A stretch of DNA of 51,194 bases from Myxococcales bacterium (GTDB taxonomy: Bacteria > Myxococcota_A > Polyangia > Fen-1088), in contig JANXXE010000086.1 of NCBI GenBank assembly GCA_025350815.1, forward strand, positions 1-51,194, in the 5' to 3' direction. This document shows, piece by piece, positions 41,081 through 48,473 of the stretch. The position numbers and the translations under genes were made by a program. How positions within the stretch are numbered: position 1 is the stretch's first letter; each line of letters starts with the position of its first letter. Below the pieces are notes generated by a model, which saw only the letters and a program-made list of their open reading frames with translations, was not told the DNA's origin and ran no database searches.

Positions 41081-41183
41081 GGGGCCGCTTTTGTCTTGCC
41101 GCGCCAGGGGTTTTTGGGAATTCGGCGGACAGGAACGACGAGGGGGCCGTTGAAAAATTTCGATTCCGGAGGAGGGACTGCTG

Positions 41184-44177
41184 ATGCTTGAGAAGCAGGA
41201 AGTAAAGCGAAACAGGGGTGGTCGGGCGACCGGGGCCGAGTCACGCGCGCACGGACAGCCCGATGCGTCAAGGACTCGCAGGAAGACCCAGTCCGGGCAG
41301 GCTGTCCCGGGCGAGAAGGTCACCGAAAGACTGGGGATGTCGGTCGAGCGGTATTTCACCCGCGTCGGCGACGACGGATATGCCGGTGTCCAGTGGGAGG
41401 CGCGCACCGCCAGCATCAGCGGCGAAAACGGCAAGATGGTGTTCGAGCAGCGCGATGTCGAGGTTCCCGTCGCGTGGAGCCAGACCGCGACGAACGTCGT
41501 CGTACAGAAATACTTCCGCGGCATGATGGGCTCGCCCGAGCGCGAGAACTCGGTCCGCCAGCTCATCAACCGCGTGGCCGACACGATCACGAACTGGGGG
41601 ATGAAGGACGGCTACTTCGCCAGCGCGGAAGCGGCCGAGACCTACCGGGCCGAGCTCAAGCATCTGCTGGTGCAGCAGAAAATGTCGTTCAATTCGCCGG
41701 TGTGGTTCAACGTCGGCGTCGAGGCCGAGCCGCAGTGTTCGGCGTGTTTCATCAACAGCGTCGAGGACACCATGGATTCGATCCTGGGCCTGGCCAAGAC
41801 CGAGGGCATGCTGTTCAAGTACGGCTCGGGCACGGGCACCAACCTGTCCCCGCTTCGTTCTTCGCGCGAATACCTGAACGGCGGCGGCACGGCGTCGGGG
41901 CCGGTCAGCTTCATGAAGGGCTTCGACGCCTTTGCCGGCGTGATCAAGTCGGGCGGCAAGACCCGCCGCGCCGCCAAGATGGTCATCCTGAACGTCGACC
42001 ACCCCGATGTGGAAGACTTCATCTGGTGCAAGGCCAAAGAAGAGAAGAAAGCCTGGTCGCTGATCGACGCCGGCTACGACGGTTCCTTCGACGGCGAAGC
42101 GTACAAGTCCGTCTTCTTCCAGAACTCCAATAACTCGGTGCGTGTCACCGACGACTTCATGGAAGCCGTGCAGAAGGATCGCGACTTCACCACCCGCGCC
42201 GTGCGTGACGGCCGGCCGGTGCAGACCTTCAAGGCCCGCGATCTGTGGCGTGCGATCGGTCAGGCCGCCTGGGAATGCGGCGATCCGGGGCTGCAGTTCG
42301 ACACCACAGTGAATGCCTGGCACACGTCGGCAAACACCGCCCGCATCAACGCGTCCAACCCGTGTTCGGAGTACATGTACCTCGATGACTCGGCTTGCAA
42401 CCTGGCGTCGCTGAACCTGCGCAAGTTCGAGACGACCGGCGGCGGATTCGATGTCGAGGCCTTCAAGAAGGCGGTCGAGATCACCATCCTTGGCCAGGAA
42501 ATAATCGTCGGGAACGCGAAGTACCCCTCGAAGCCGATCGAGGCGAACTCGCACCGCTTCCGGCCGCTGGGTCTGGGCTACGCGAACCTCGGCTCGTTGT
42601 TGATGTCGCGCGGCCTGCCCTATGACTCGGCGCCGGCGCGGGCCTGGTGTGGCGCCATCACCGCATTGATGACGGGCTGGGCGTACCGCACCAGCGCCGC
42701 CATCGCGCGTGACGTGACGGGGCCCTTCGACGGATACCCCGAAAACGAGCAGCCGTTCCTGGGTGTCATGAAGAAACACCGCCACCACGTCGACAAGATA
42801 GACAGCGCCTACGTGCCGGCCGTCCTGATGTCGGGCGCGCGCGACGCCTGGGACGACGCCATTCGCGTGGGCACCGAGCATGGCTTCCGCAACGGCCAGG
42901 CCACCGTGCTGGCACCGACGGGCACCATTGGCTTCATGATGGACTGCGATACCACCGGAATTGAGCCGGACATCGCGCTTATAAAGTACAAGCGGCTGGT
43001 CGGCGGCGGCATGATCAAGATCGTCAACAACACCACCGAGCAGGCGCTGAATCGGCTTGGGTACGACGACAGCCGCGTCAAAGGCATCGTCGAATATATC
43101 GATCGCGAGGAGACCATCGAAGGGGCGCCGGGGCTGGACGACAGCCACCTGCCCGTCTTCGATTGCGCCTTCCGCGCTGCGAACGGGACGCGATCCATTC
43201 ATTTCCAGGGGCACATCCGGATGATGGCGGCGGCGCAGCCGTTCATCTCGGGTGCGATCTCGAAGACGGTGAACCTGCCGGCGGACTCGACGGTCGAGGA
43301 CGTGCAGGAAGCCTATATGGAGTCCTGGAAACAGGGCATCAAGGCCGTGGCCATCTACCGCGACGGGTGCAAGCGGACGCAGCCGCTGTCGACCAGCAAG
43401 GTGGATCCCGGGCTGGGCAAGTCAAACGCGGCGGGCGCGCTGGCCGCCGCGGCCCTGGTCAGTGCGGGTGGTCCGCCACCGGTGGTGCGGCGCAAGCTGC
43501 CCGACGAGCGGCGTTCCGTCACGCACAAGTTCTCGGTGGCGGGCCACGAGGGATATGTCCATGTGGGTCTGTACGAAAGCGGGCAGCCGGGCGAGATCTT
43601 CGTTCGCATGGCGAAGGAGGGCTCGACCATTTCGGGCCTGATGGACAGCTTCGCGACCGCCATATCGCTGGCCTTGCAGCACGGCGTTCCCCTGAAGCTG
43701 CTGGTGGACAAGTTCTCGCGCACGCGCTTCGAGCCGGCCGGCTTCACCGGCAATCCCGAGGTGCCGCGCGCGACATCGATCATGGACTACCTGTTCCGCT
43801 GGTTGGGCTCGAAGTTCGTGCGCGAGGCGCCGGCAGAGGCCACCTCCGAAATCGATGCTTCCGGCGATCTCAAGCGGGTGGTCGAGGCGCCGAACTCGAC
43901 GGCGGTTTCGGCAAGCGCGCCGTCTGTGGTGGTGGTGGATGTCAGCGCGGCCGTGACGACCAATGGTCACAAGACCAACAGCCATCACGCAAATGGCAAT
44001 GGCCACAGCAACGGCAACGGCAACGGAAAAACCAACGGTGGGGTCACGGGGCGCACGGCCTACAACTTCATCGCGCGCACGGATGCACCGACCTGTGCCG
44101 AATGCGGATCCATCATGATCCCCAACGGCAGCTGCCACAAGTGCATCAACTGCGGCACGACCAGCGGCTGTAGCTAA
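41184..44177 (+). CDS. nrdJ: adenosylcobalamin-dependent (class II) ribonucleotide reductase
   Basis: The 997-residue NrdJ reduces ribonucleotides using a cobalamin radical. Evidence: SVERYFTRVG and MSFNSPVWFNVG near the start, QCSACFINSVEDTMDSI, the active-site NPCSEYMYLDDSACNLASLNL (N-x-C-x-E), PTGTIGFMMDCDTTGIEPD, and a C-terminal CAECGSIM...CHKCINCGTTSGCS zinc/redox tail. About 50 basic N-terminal residues precede the usual start, and an Asn/Gly/His linker (about 930-960) precedes the tail. A strong GGAGGAGGG supports the ATG at 41184. Regulation by NrdR is likely from the upstream boxes. Confidence 0.97.
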   Translation: MLEKQEVKRNRGGRATGAESRAHGQPDASRTRRKTQSGQAVPGEKVTERLGMSVERYFTRVGDDGYAGVQWEARTASISGENGKMVFEQRDVEVPVAWSQTATNVVVQKYFRGMMGSPERENSVRQLINRVADTITNWGMKDGYFASAEAAETYRAELKHLLVQQKMSFNSPVWFNVGVEAEPQCSACFINSVEDTMDSILGLAKTEGMLFKYGSGTGTNLSPLRSSREYLNGGGTASGPVSFMKGFDAFAGVIKSGGKTRRAAKMVILNVDHPDVEDFIWCKAKEEKKAWSLIDAGYDGSFDGEAYKSVFFQNSNNSVRVTDDFMEAVQKDRDFTTRAVRDGRPVQTFKARDLWRAIGQAAWECGDPGLQFDTTVNAWHTSANTARINASNPCSEYMYLDDSACNLASLNLRKFETTGGGFDVEAFKKAVEITILGQEIIVGNAKYPSKPIEANSHRFRPLGLGYANLGSLLMSRGLPYDSAPARAWCGAITALMTGWAYRTSAAIARDVTGPFDGYPENEQPFLGVMKKHRHHVDKIDSAYVPAVLMSGARDAWDDAIRVGTEHGFRNGQATVLAPTGTIGFMMDCDTTGIEPDIALIKYKRLVGGGMIKIVNNTTEQALNRLGYDDSRVKGIVEYIDREETIEGAPGLDDSHLPVFDCAFRAANGTRSIHFQGHIRMMAAAQPFISGAISKTVNLPADSTVEDVQEAYMESWKQGIKAVAIYRDGCKRTQPLSTSKVDPGLGKSNAAGALAAAALVSAGGPPPVVRRKLPDERRSVTHKFSVAGHEGYVHVGLYESGQPGEIFVRMAKEGSTISGLMDSFATAISLALQHGVPLKLLVDKFSRTRFEPAGFTGNPEVPRATSIMDYLFRWLGSKFVREAPAEATSEIDASGDLKRVVEAPNSTAVSASAPSVVVVDVSAAVTTNGHKTNSHHANGNGHSNGNGNGKTNGGVTGRTAYNFIARTDAPTCAECGSIMIPNGSCHKCINCGTTSGCS

Positions 44178-44183
44178 AGCCGT

Positions 44184-44209
44184 CCGGTCGGGCTTCGCGC
44201 CCGGGCCGG
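44184..44209 (+). terminator. strong GC hairpin after nrdJ, possible terminator or attenuator
   Basis: CCGG-T-CGGGC-TTCGC-GCCCG-GG-CCGG forms a stable hairpin 6 bases after the nrdJ stop. Only a short, broken T stretch (CTGTGTTT) follows, so termination is uncertain. It lies between nrdJ and the CobU-like gene and may reduce read-through. Confidence 0.4.
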
Positions 44210-44229
44210 GCTGTGTTTAGTATCCGGGC

Positions 44230-44754
44230 ATGTACACGTTCGTGACGGGTGGATACCGTTCGGGGCGCACCAACTATGCGCTCCGGCGGGCGTCTGAACT
44301 CGGGCCTCCGCCCTGGCTGTACGTGTCGGCCGGGGCGGAGACGGACGACGCCATTCGCAAGCGGATCGAGCGCCACCGTCGAGACACCGAGGCCATCTGG
44401 CGCACGGGCACGATGGCGCGAAAGCTGGATAGCCTGATCGAGCCAGCGACTCTCGACGGGTGCGGCTCGGTGGTCTTCGACGGTGTGGGCAGCTGGCTTG
44501 GGGCGGCGCTGGCTGCAGGCCCCAGCCTGTCGGACGCCGCGATTCTCGACGAGGTGGACGCCTTCGTGGATCGTCTGTACCGACTGGCGATGCCTGCCGT
44601 CGTGGTGTCGACGGAAATGGGCCTCGGTGGTCCGCCCCTCGATCCGGATTTGCAGCGTTTTGCCAAGCTGGTCAGCAGTGCGAACCAGATTTTCGCGCGA
44701 CAGGCGGCGGACATGGTCCTGATGGTCAGCGGCGTTCCCATCCGGGTGCGGTAG
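44230..44754 (+). CDS. cobU: CobU-like adenosylcobinamide kinase/guanylyltransferase with P-loop Lys to Arg
   Basis: The 174-residue protein matches CobU: GGYRSGRTNYAL (P-loop), ERHRRDTEAIWRTG with His49 (guanylylation His), VVSTEMGLGGPP, and SSANQIFARQAADMVLMVSGVP. CobU phosphorylates adenosylcobinamide and adds GMP. In the P-loop the invariant Lys (GG-x-RSGKS) is Arg13, so kinase activity may be lost or altered while the guanylyl part stays. Downstream of nrdJ (52 bases), which needs the same cofactor. Confidence 0.88.
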   Translation: MYTFVTGGYRSGRTNYALRRASELGPPPWLYVSAGAETDDAIRKRIERHRRDTEAIWRTGTMARKLDSLIEPATLDGCGSVVFDGVGSWLGAALAAGPSLSDAAILDEVDAFVDRLYRLAMPAVVVSTEMGLGGPPLDPDLQRFAKLVSSANQIFARQAADMVLMVSGVPIRVR

Positions 44755-44765
44755 GGCGCATTTCC

Positions 44766-45404
44766 ATGCCCCTTGTCCGCAAATCCTTTCCCGTCGGACC
44801 GCTGTCCTGCAACTGCAGCATCATCGCTTGCCCAGAAACAAAGGAAGGCCTTGTCGTCGATCCCGGCGGCGACGCGCCCAAGATCCTGGCCGAATTGGCG
44901 CGCCTGGGGGTTACCGCGGTGACGTTGGTCCACACGCACGCGCATTTCGATCACGTTCTGGGCACCAAGGAGGTCGCCCAGCAAACCGGCGCCGAGACAG
45001 CGCTACACAAGGACGACCGGTGGCTGTACGACAACGTGCAGATGCAGGCCGGAATGTTCGGGATGACGGCCGAGCCCACGGTGCCGCCGACGATCGAGCT
45101 TGTCGGTGGGGAACGGCTGTCCTTCGGCCGCCGCGAGGCAAACGTGTTGCACACGCCCGGTCACACGCCCGGATCGTCGTGTTTTTACGTCCAGCACGCA
45201 GATGAGGCGCCGATTCTTTTTGCCGGCGACACCTTGTTCGCGGGATCGATTGGCCGCACGGATCTGTGGGGCGGATCGTTCGATCAGTTGATCCAGTCGA
45301 TTCGTGGGGAAATCCTGTCCCTGCCTGACAACACGCTGGTGATTCCGGGGCACGGGCCAAATACCAGCGTCGGGGCCGAGCGCGCCGACAATCCTTACCT
45401 TTGA
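44766..45404 (+). CDS. glyoxalase II-like metallo-hydrolase (YcbL type)
   Basis: The 212-residue metallo-beta-lactamase-fold protein has VVDPGGDA, the metal motif THAHFDHVLG, HTPGHTPGS, LFAGDTLFAGSIGRTDL and IPGHGP, typical of the short YcbL/GloB-like hydrolases of thioesters. No signal peptide, so cytoplasmic. It starts 11 bases after cobU, likely co-transcribed. Probable role in thioester detoxification; exact substrate uncertain. Confidence 0.92.
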   Translation: MPLVRKSFPVGPLSCNCSIIACPETKEGLVVDPGGDAPKILAELARLGVTAVTLVHTHAHFDHVLGTKEVAQQTGAETALHKDDRWLYDNVQMQAGMFGMTAEPTVPPTIELVGGERLSFGRREANVLHTPGHTPGSSCFYVQHADEAPILFAGDTLFAGSIGRTDLWGGSFDQLIQSIRGEILSLPDNTLVIPGHGPNTSVGAERADNPYL

Positions 45405-45512
45405 ACCGCGCCGTGGCGCCCAGGCCAGGGGGCGATCCCGGGCATCGGTACGAAGCGGCACCGCGGCGTCTTGATTGACACCGACTTTCATTTCGGAGTT
45501 ACTACCCGCCCT

Positions 45513-45833
45513 ATGTCGACGGCTGGAGACGATGCTGATCTAAAAAGGCTGGCCCGGTCTCGCTGGAGGGTCGCGCTGGGGCTGACGGCGGTCATGCTGT
45601 TCGTGTACTTCGGTTTCATCTTGCTGACCGCGTTCAACAAGGGCGCCATGGGTCAGACACTGGTGCCCGGGTTGTCGTGGGGCATTCTGCTGGGGGCGAT
45701 CGTCATCGTCACTGCGTTCGTCCTGACGGGCCTGTACGTCCGGTGGGCGAACAATCACTACGATCCCGAACTGCGCGCCATCCAGAAGCGGGCGTTTGCA
45801 GCCGATGCCGAATCGCCGGGGGGCCACTCGTGA
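45513..45833 (+). CDS. DUF485 membrane protein, partner of ActP
   Basis: The protein of about 106 residues has two transmembrane segments (VALGLTAVMLFVYFGFILLT and GILLGAIVIVTAFVLTGLY) and ends WANNHYDPELRAIQ, the DUF485 signature. Such proteins are encoded just before acetate permease genes, as here, with a GTGA overlap. The ATG at 45513 is chosen; a TTG at 45471 is less likely. Confidence 0.9.
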   Translation: MSTAGDDADLKRLARSRWRVALGLTAVMLFVYFGFILLTAFNKGAMGQTLVPGLSWGILLGAIVIVTAFVLTGLYVRWANNHYDPELRAIQKRAFAADAESPGGHS

Positions 45834-47395
45834 ACGCCGCGGCAGTCGTCCAGACCTCGCTTGGCAAGCCGAATGCGGTCGCCACCTCGTTCTTTTTCCT
45901 GTTCGTGCTCGTGACGCTGTCGATCACCTACTGGGCAGCCCGACGCACGAAGACCACATCTGAATTTTTCGCGGCCGCCAGTCGCATCACCGCAGGCCAG
46001 AACGGTCTGGCGCTGGCCGGCGACTATATGAGCGCCGCCAGCTTCCTCGGCATTGCGGGCCTGGTTTCGCTGTCGGGTTTCGACGGTCTTATCTATTCAG
46101 TCGGCTTTCTGGTCGGCTGGCCGCTGGTCATGTTCCTGGTGGCCGAGCCGCTGCGTAATCTGGGCAAGTACACCTTTTCCGACGTCGTGGCCGCCCGCCT
46201 GCGGCAACGGCCCATTCGTATCGCTGCCGCGCTGGGCTCGTTGTCGGTGGTCAGTTTCTATTTGATTGCGCAGATGGTGGGCGCCGGAAACCTGATCAAG
46301 ACCTTGTTCGGACTGTCGTTCGAGACGGCGGTCATCGTGGTCGGCAGCGTGATGATTCTGTACGTGCTGTTCGGTGGCATGATCGCGACGACCTGGGTGC
46401 AAATCGTCAAGGCGCTGTTGCTGCTGTCCGGCGCGACGCTGCTGGCGGTCATGGTGTTGTCGAAGTTCGACTTTTCTCCGCTGAAGTTGTTCGCCGAGGC
46501 GGCGCGGGTCAACGGCGCGGGGATGCTGGCCCCGGGCAAGCAAGTGGCCAATCCCATCGACGCCTGCTCGCTGGGTCTGGCGTTGATGCTGGGCACCGCC
46601 GGGTTGCCGCACATCCTCATGCGTTTTTATACCGTGCCCGACGCGCAGGCGGCCCGCCGCTCGGTCTTCTATGCGACGGGGATCATCGGGTTCTTCTACC
46701 TGGTGACGTTCATCCTGGGTTTCGGTGCCTCGGTCCTGGTGGGGCAAAAGGCCATCGTGTCGATCGACAAGGGCGGCAACATGGCGGCCTTGCTGCTGGC
46801 CGAGGTGGTCGGTGGGCACGGCCTGATGGGTTTCATATCGGCGGTGGCTTTCGCGACCATTCTGGCCGTGGTCGCCGGTCTCACGCTGTCGGGGGCGGCC
46901 GCGCTGTCGCACGATCTGTGGGTGTCGGTGGTGCGCAAGGGCGACGCGCCCGAAAGCGAACAGCTTCTGGTGGCCCGGGTGGCGACAGGCGGTCTTGGTG
47001 TGCTGGCCGTGGTGCTGGGCATCAGCTTCAAGGGACAGAATGTGGCGTTCATGGTGGGCCTGGCCTTCGCCATCGCCGCCAGCGCCAATTTCCCGGCCCT
47101 GGTGATGTCGCTGCTGTGGCGTCGGTTCACGACCGCGGGTGCGGTGGCCAGCATGGTCGTGGGCAACGTGTCGTCGGTGCTGTTGATCGCTCTGTCATCG
47201 ACCGTGCAGGTGGACATTCTGCACAAATCGGCCGCCATCTTTCCGCTGAAGAACCCCGGCATCGTCAGCGTGCCACTGGCGTTCATCGTCGGTGCTCTGG
47301 TGTCGGTGCTGGCGCCGGCGAAAGCCGATCAGGACAAGTTCGAAGAGATCCAGCGGCGGACAATTTTGGGGGCGAAGCCCGCCGCGCAGAAATAG
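45830..47395 (+). CDS. actP: cation/acetate symporter
   Basis: The 521-residue protein has about 13 transmembrane segments and SSS-family motifs: ITYWAARRTKTTSEFFAAASRITAGQNG, LAGDYMSAASFLGI, GAGNLIKTLFGL, GTAGLPHILMRFYTVPDA, and NFPALVMSLLWRRF. It matches ActP, taking up acetate or short carboxylates with Na+. The GTG start overlaps the DUF485 stop, and the pair is a standard unit. The C-terminal tail is short and basic. Confidence 0.95.
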   Translation: MNAAAVVQTSLGKPNAVATSFFFLFVLVTLSITYWAARRTKTTSEFFAAASRITAGQNGLALAGDYMSAASFLGIAGLVSLSGFDGLIYSVGFLVGWPLVMFLVAEPLRNLGKYTFSDVVAARLRQRPIRIAAALGSLSVVSFYLIAQMVGAGNLIKTLFGLSFETAVIVVGSVMILYVLFGGMIATTWVQIVKALLLLSGATLLAVMVLSKFDFSPLKLFAEAARVNGAGMLAPGKQVANPIDACSLGLALMLGTAGLPHILMRFYTVPDAQAARRSVFYATGIIGFFYLVTFILGFGASVLVGQKAIVSIDKGGNMAALLLAEVVGGHGLMGFISAVAFATILAVVAGLTLSGAAALSHDLWVSVVRKGDAPESEQLLVARVATGGLGVLAVVLGISFKGQNVAFMVGLAFAIAASANFPALVMSLLWRRFTTAGAVASMVVGNVSSVLLIALSSTVQVDILHKSAAIFPLKNPGIVSVPLAFIVGALVSVLAPAKADQDKFEEIQRRTILGAKPAAQK

Positions 47396-47423
47396 CCCCG
47401 CAGCTTTGATGGGGAGGTCTGGT

Positions 47424-48473
47424 ATGCGTCTTGTGTGTGGCTTCGTTCTTCTGGTGATGCTGGCCGCACACGGTGCCGCGCACGCGGGCGCCGCGGACCA
47501 CAAGCTGGACATCTACTGGGTCGACGTCGAGGGCGGCGGGGCGACGCTGATCGTGACGCCGGCGGGCGAGTCGGTGTTGATCGATGCGGGCAATCCGGGG
47601 CCGCGCGACGCGGGTCGGATTCACAAGGCGGCGACCGAGGTCGCGGGCCTCAAGAAGATCGATCACCTGATAGTCACGCACTATCACATTGACCATTTTG
47701 GCGGCGTGGCCGATCTGGCGGCGCTGATGCCCATCGGCACGTTGTACGAAAACGGAATCGAATCCGCCGCCGCAGCCGAGAAGGCCAGTCCAGCCCTGGC
47801 CCCCTACCGCGCGGCAAAGGTCGGCAAGCGCGTCACCGTGATGCCGGGGCAGGAAGTCCCCCTTTTGCAGGCGCGCGGCGCCGCCGTCACCAAAATTCGT
47901 TTCGTTGGCGCCCGACAGACGTTCCCGACGCCGAAGGGCGCGCAGGCCAACCTGGCGGCCACCTGCAAGGCCAATCAGCCGAAGGGGCCTGACATTTCGG
48001 ACAACGCCAACAGCGTCGTCATGCTGCTGGAACAGGGGCCCTTTCGTTTCTTCGACGGGGGCGACCTGACCTGGAACATGGAAAGCGATCTGGTGTGCCC
48101 GACGGATCGCGTGGGGCCCGTGGACGTCTACCAGACGGATCACCATGGCCTCGAAGCCAGCAACAACCCGACGCTGGTGAACACCTTGCGCCCGACGGTG
48201 GCGATCTTCAACAACGGCCCCAAGAAGGGCGGCGAGGCGCACGCCTTCGACGTCGTGAAGGCCGTGCCATCAGTCAAGGCCATCTACCAATTGCACCGCA
48301 ACGTCCGCACGGACGCCGCGCACAACACCGACGAGGCGCTGACGGCCAACAAGGACGAGGCGTGCACCGGTCAGTTCATCAAGATGTCGGTCGAGCCCGC
48401 CGGCGCGCGCTTCTCCGTGGCGGTACCCGCGACCGGGCACGACAAGACCTACCAGACCCAGCGGCGCAAATGA
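47424..48473 (+). CDS. secreted metallo-beta-lactamase-fold hydrolase (ComEC-like)
   Basis: The 349-residue protein has a signal peptide (1-22, ending AHA) and a ComEC/Rec2-type hydrolase domain: IYWVDVEGGGATLIVTPAGES, VLIDAGNPG, THYHIDHFGG (metal site), DNANSVVMLLEQG, and TDHHGLEASNNP. GGAGGTCT is a good ribosome-binding site before the ATG at 47424. The stop overlaps the sppA start by four bases (ATGA). It is a second secreted member of this family in the window (also 7662), but without a DUF3006 partner. Confidence 0.9.
   Translation: MRLVCGFVLLVMLAAHGAAHAGAADHKLDIYWVDVEGGGATLIVTPAGESVLIDAGNPGPRDAGRIHKAATEVAGLKKIDHLIVTHYHIDHFGGVADLAALMPIGTLYENGIESAAAAEKASPALAPYRAAKVGKRVTVMPGQEVPLLQARGAAVTKIRFVGARQTFPTPKGAQANLAATCKANQPKGPDISDNANSVVMLLEQGPFRFFDGGDLTWNMESDLVCPTDRVGPVDVYQTDHHGLEASNNPTLVNTLRPTVAIFNNGPKKGGEAHAFDVVKAVPSVKAIYQLHRNVRTDAAHNTDEALTANKDEACTGQFIKMSVEPAGARFSVAVPATGHDKTYQTQRRK

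Larger units (their letters stand above)
40788..41183 (+). other. regulatory intergenic region upstream of nrdJ
   Basis: This 396-base gap has no credible gene. It contains two NrdR-type boxes, a TTGACA element and two DnaA-box-like sequences, listed separately, and ends with a GGAGGAGGG ribosome-binding site seven bases before the nrdJ ATG. No B12-box or cobalamin riboswitch signature was found. Confidence 0.8.

Noticed and set aside
40788-41183. Cobalamin riboswitch upstream of nrdJ
   Set aside because: No GCCACTG B12-box or suitable fold was found; NrdR boxes explain the region.
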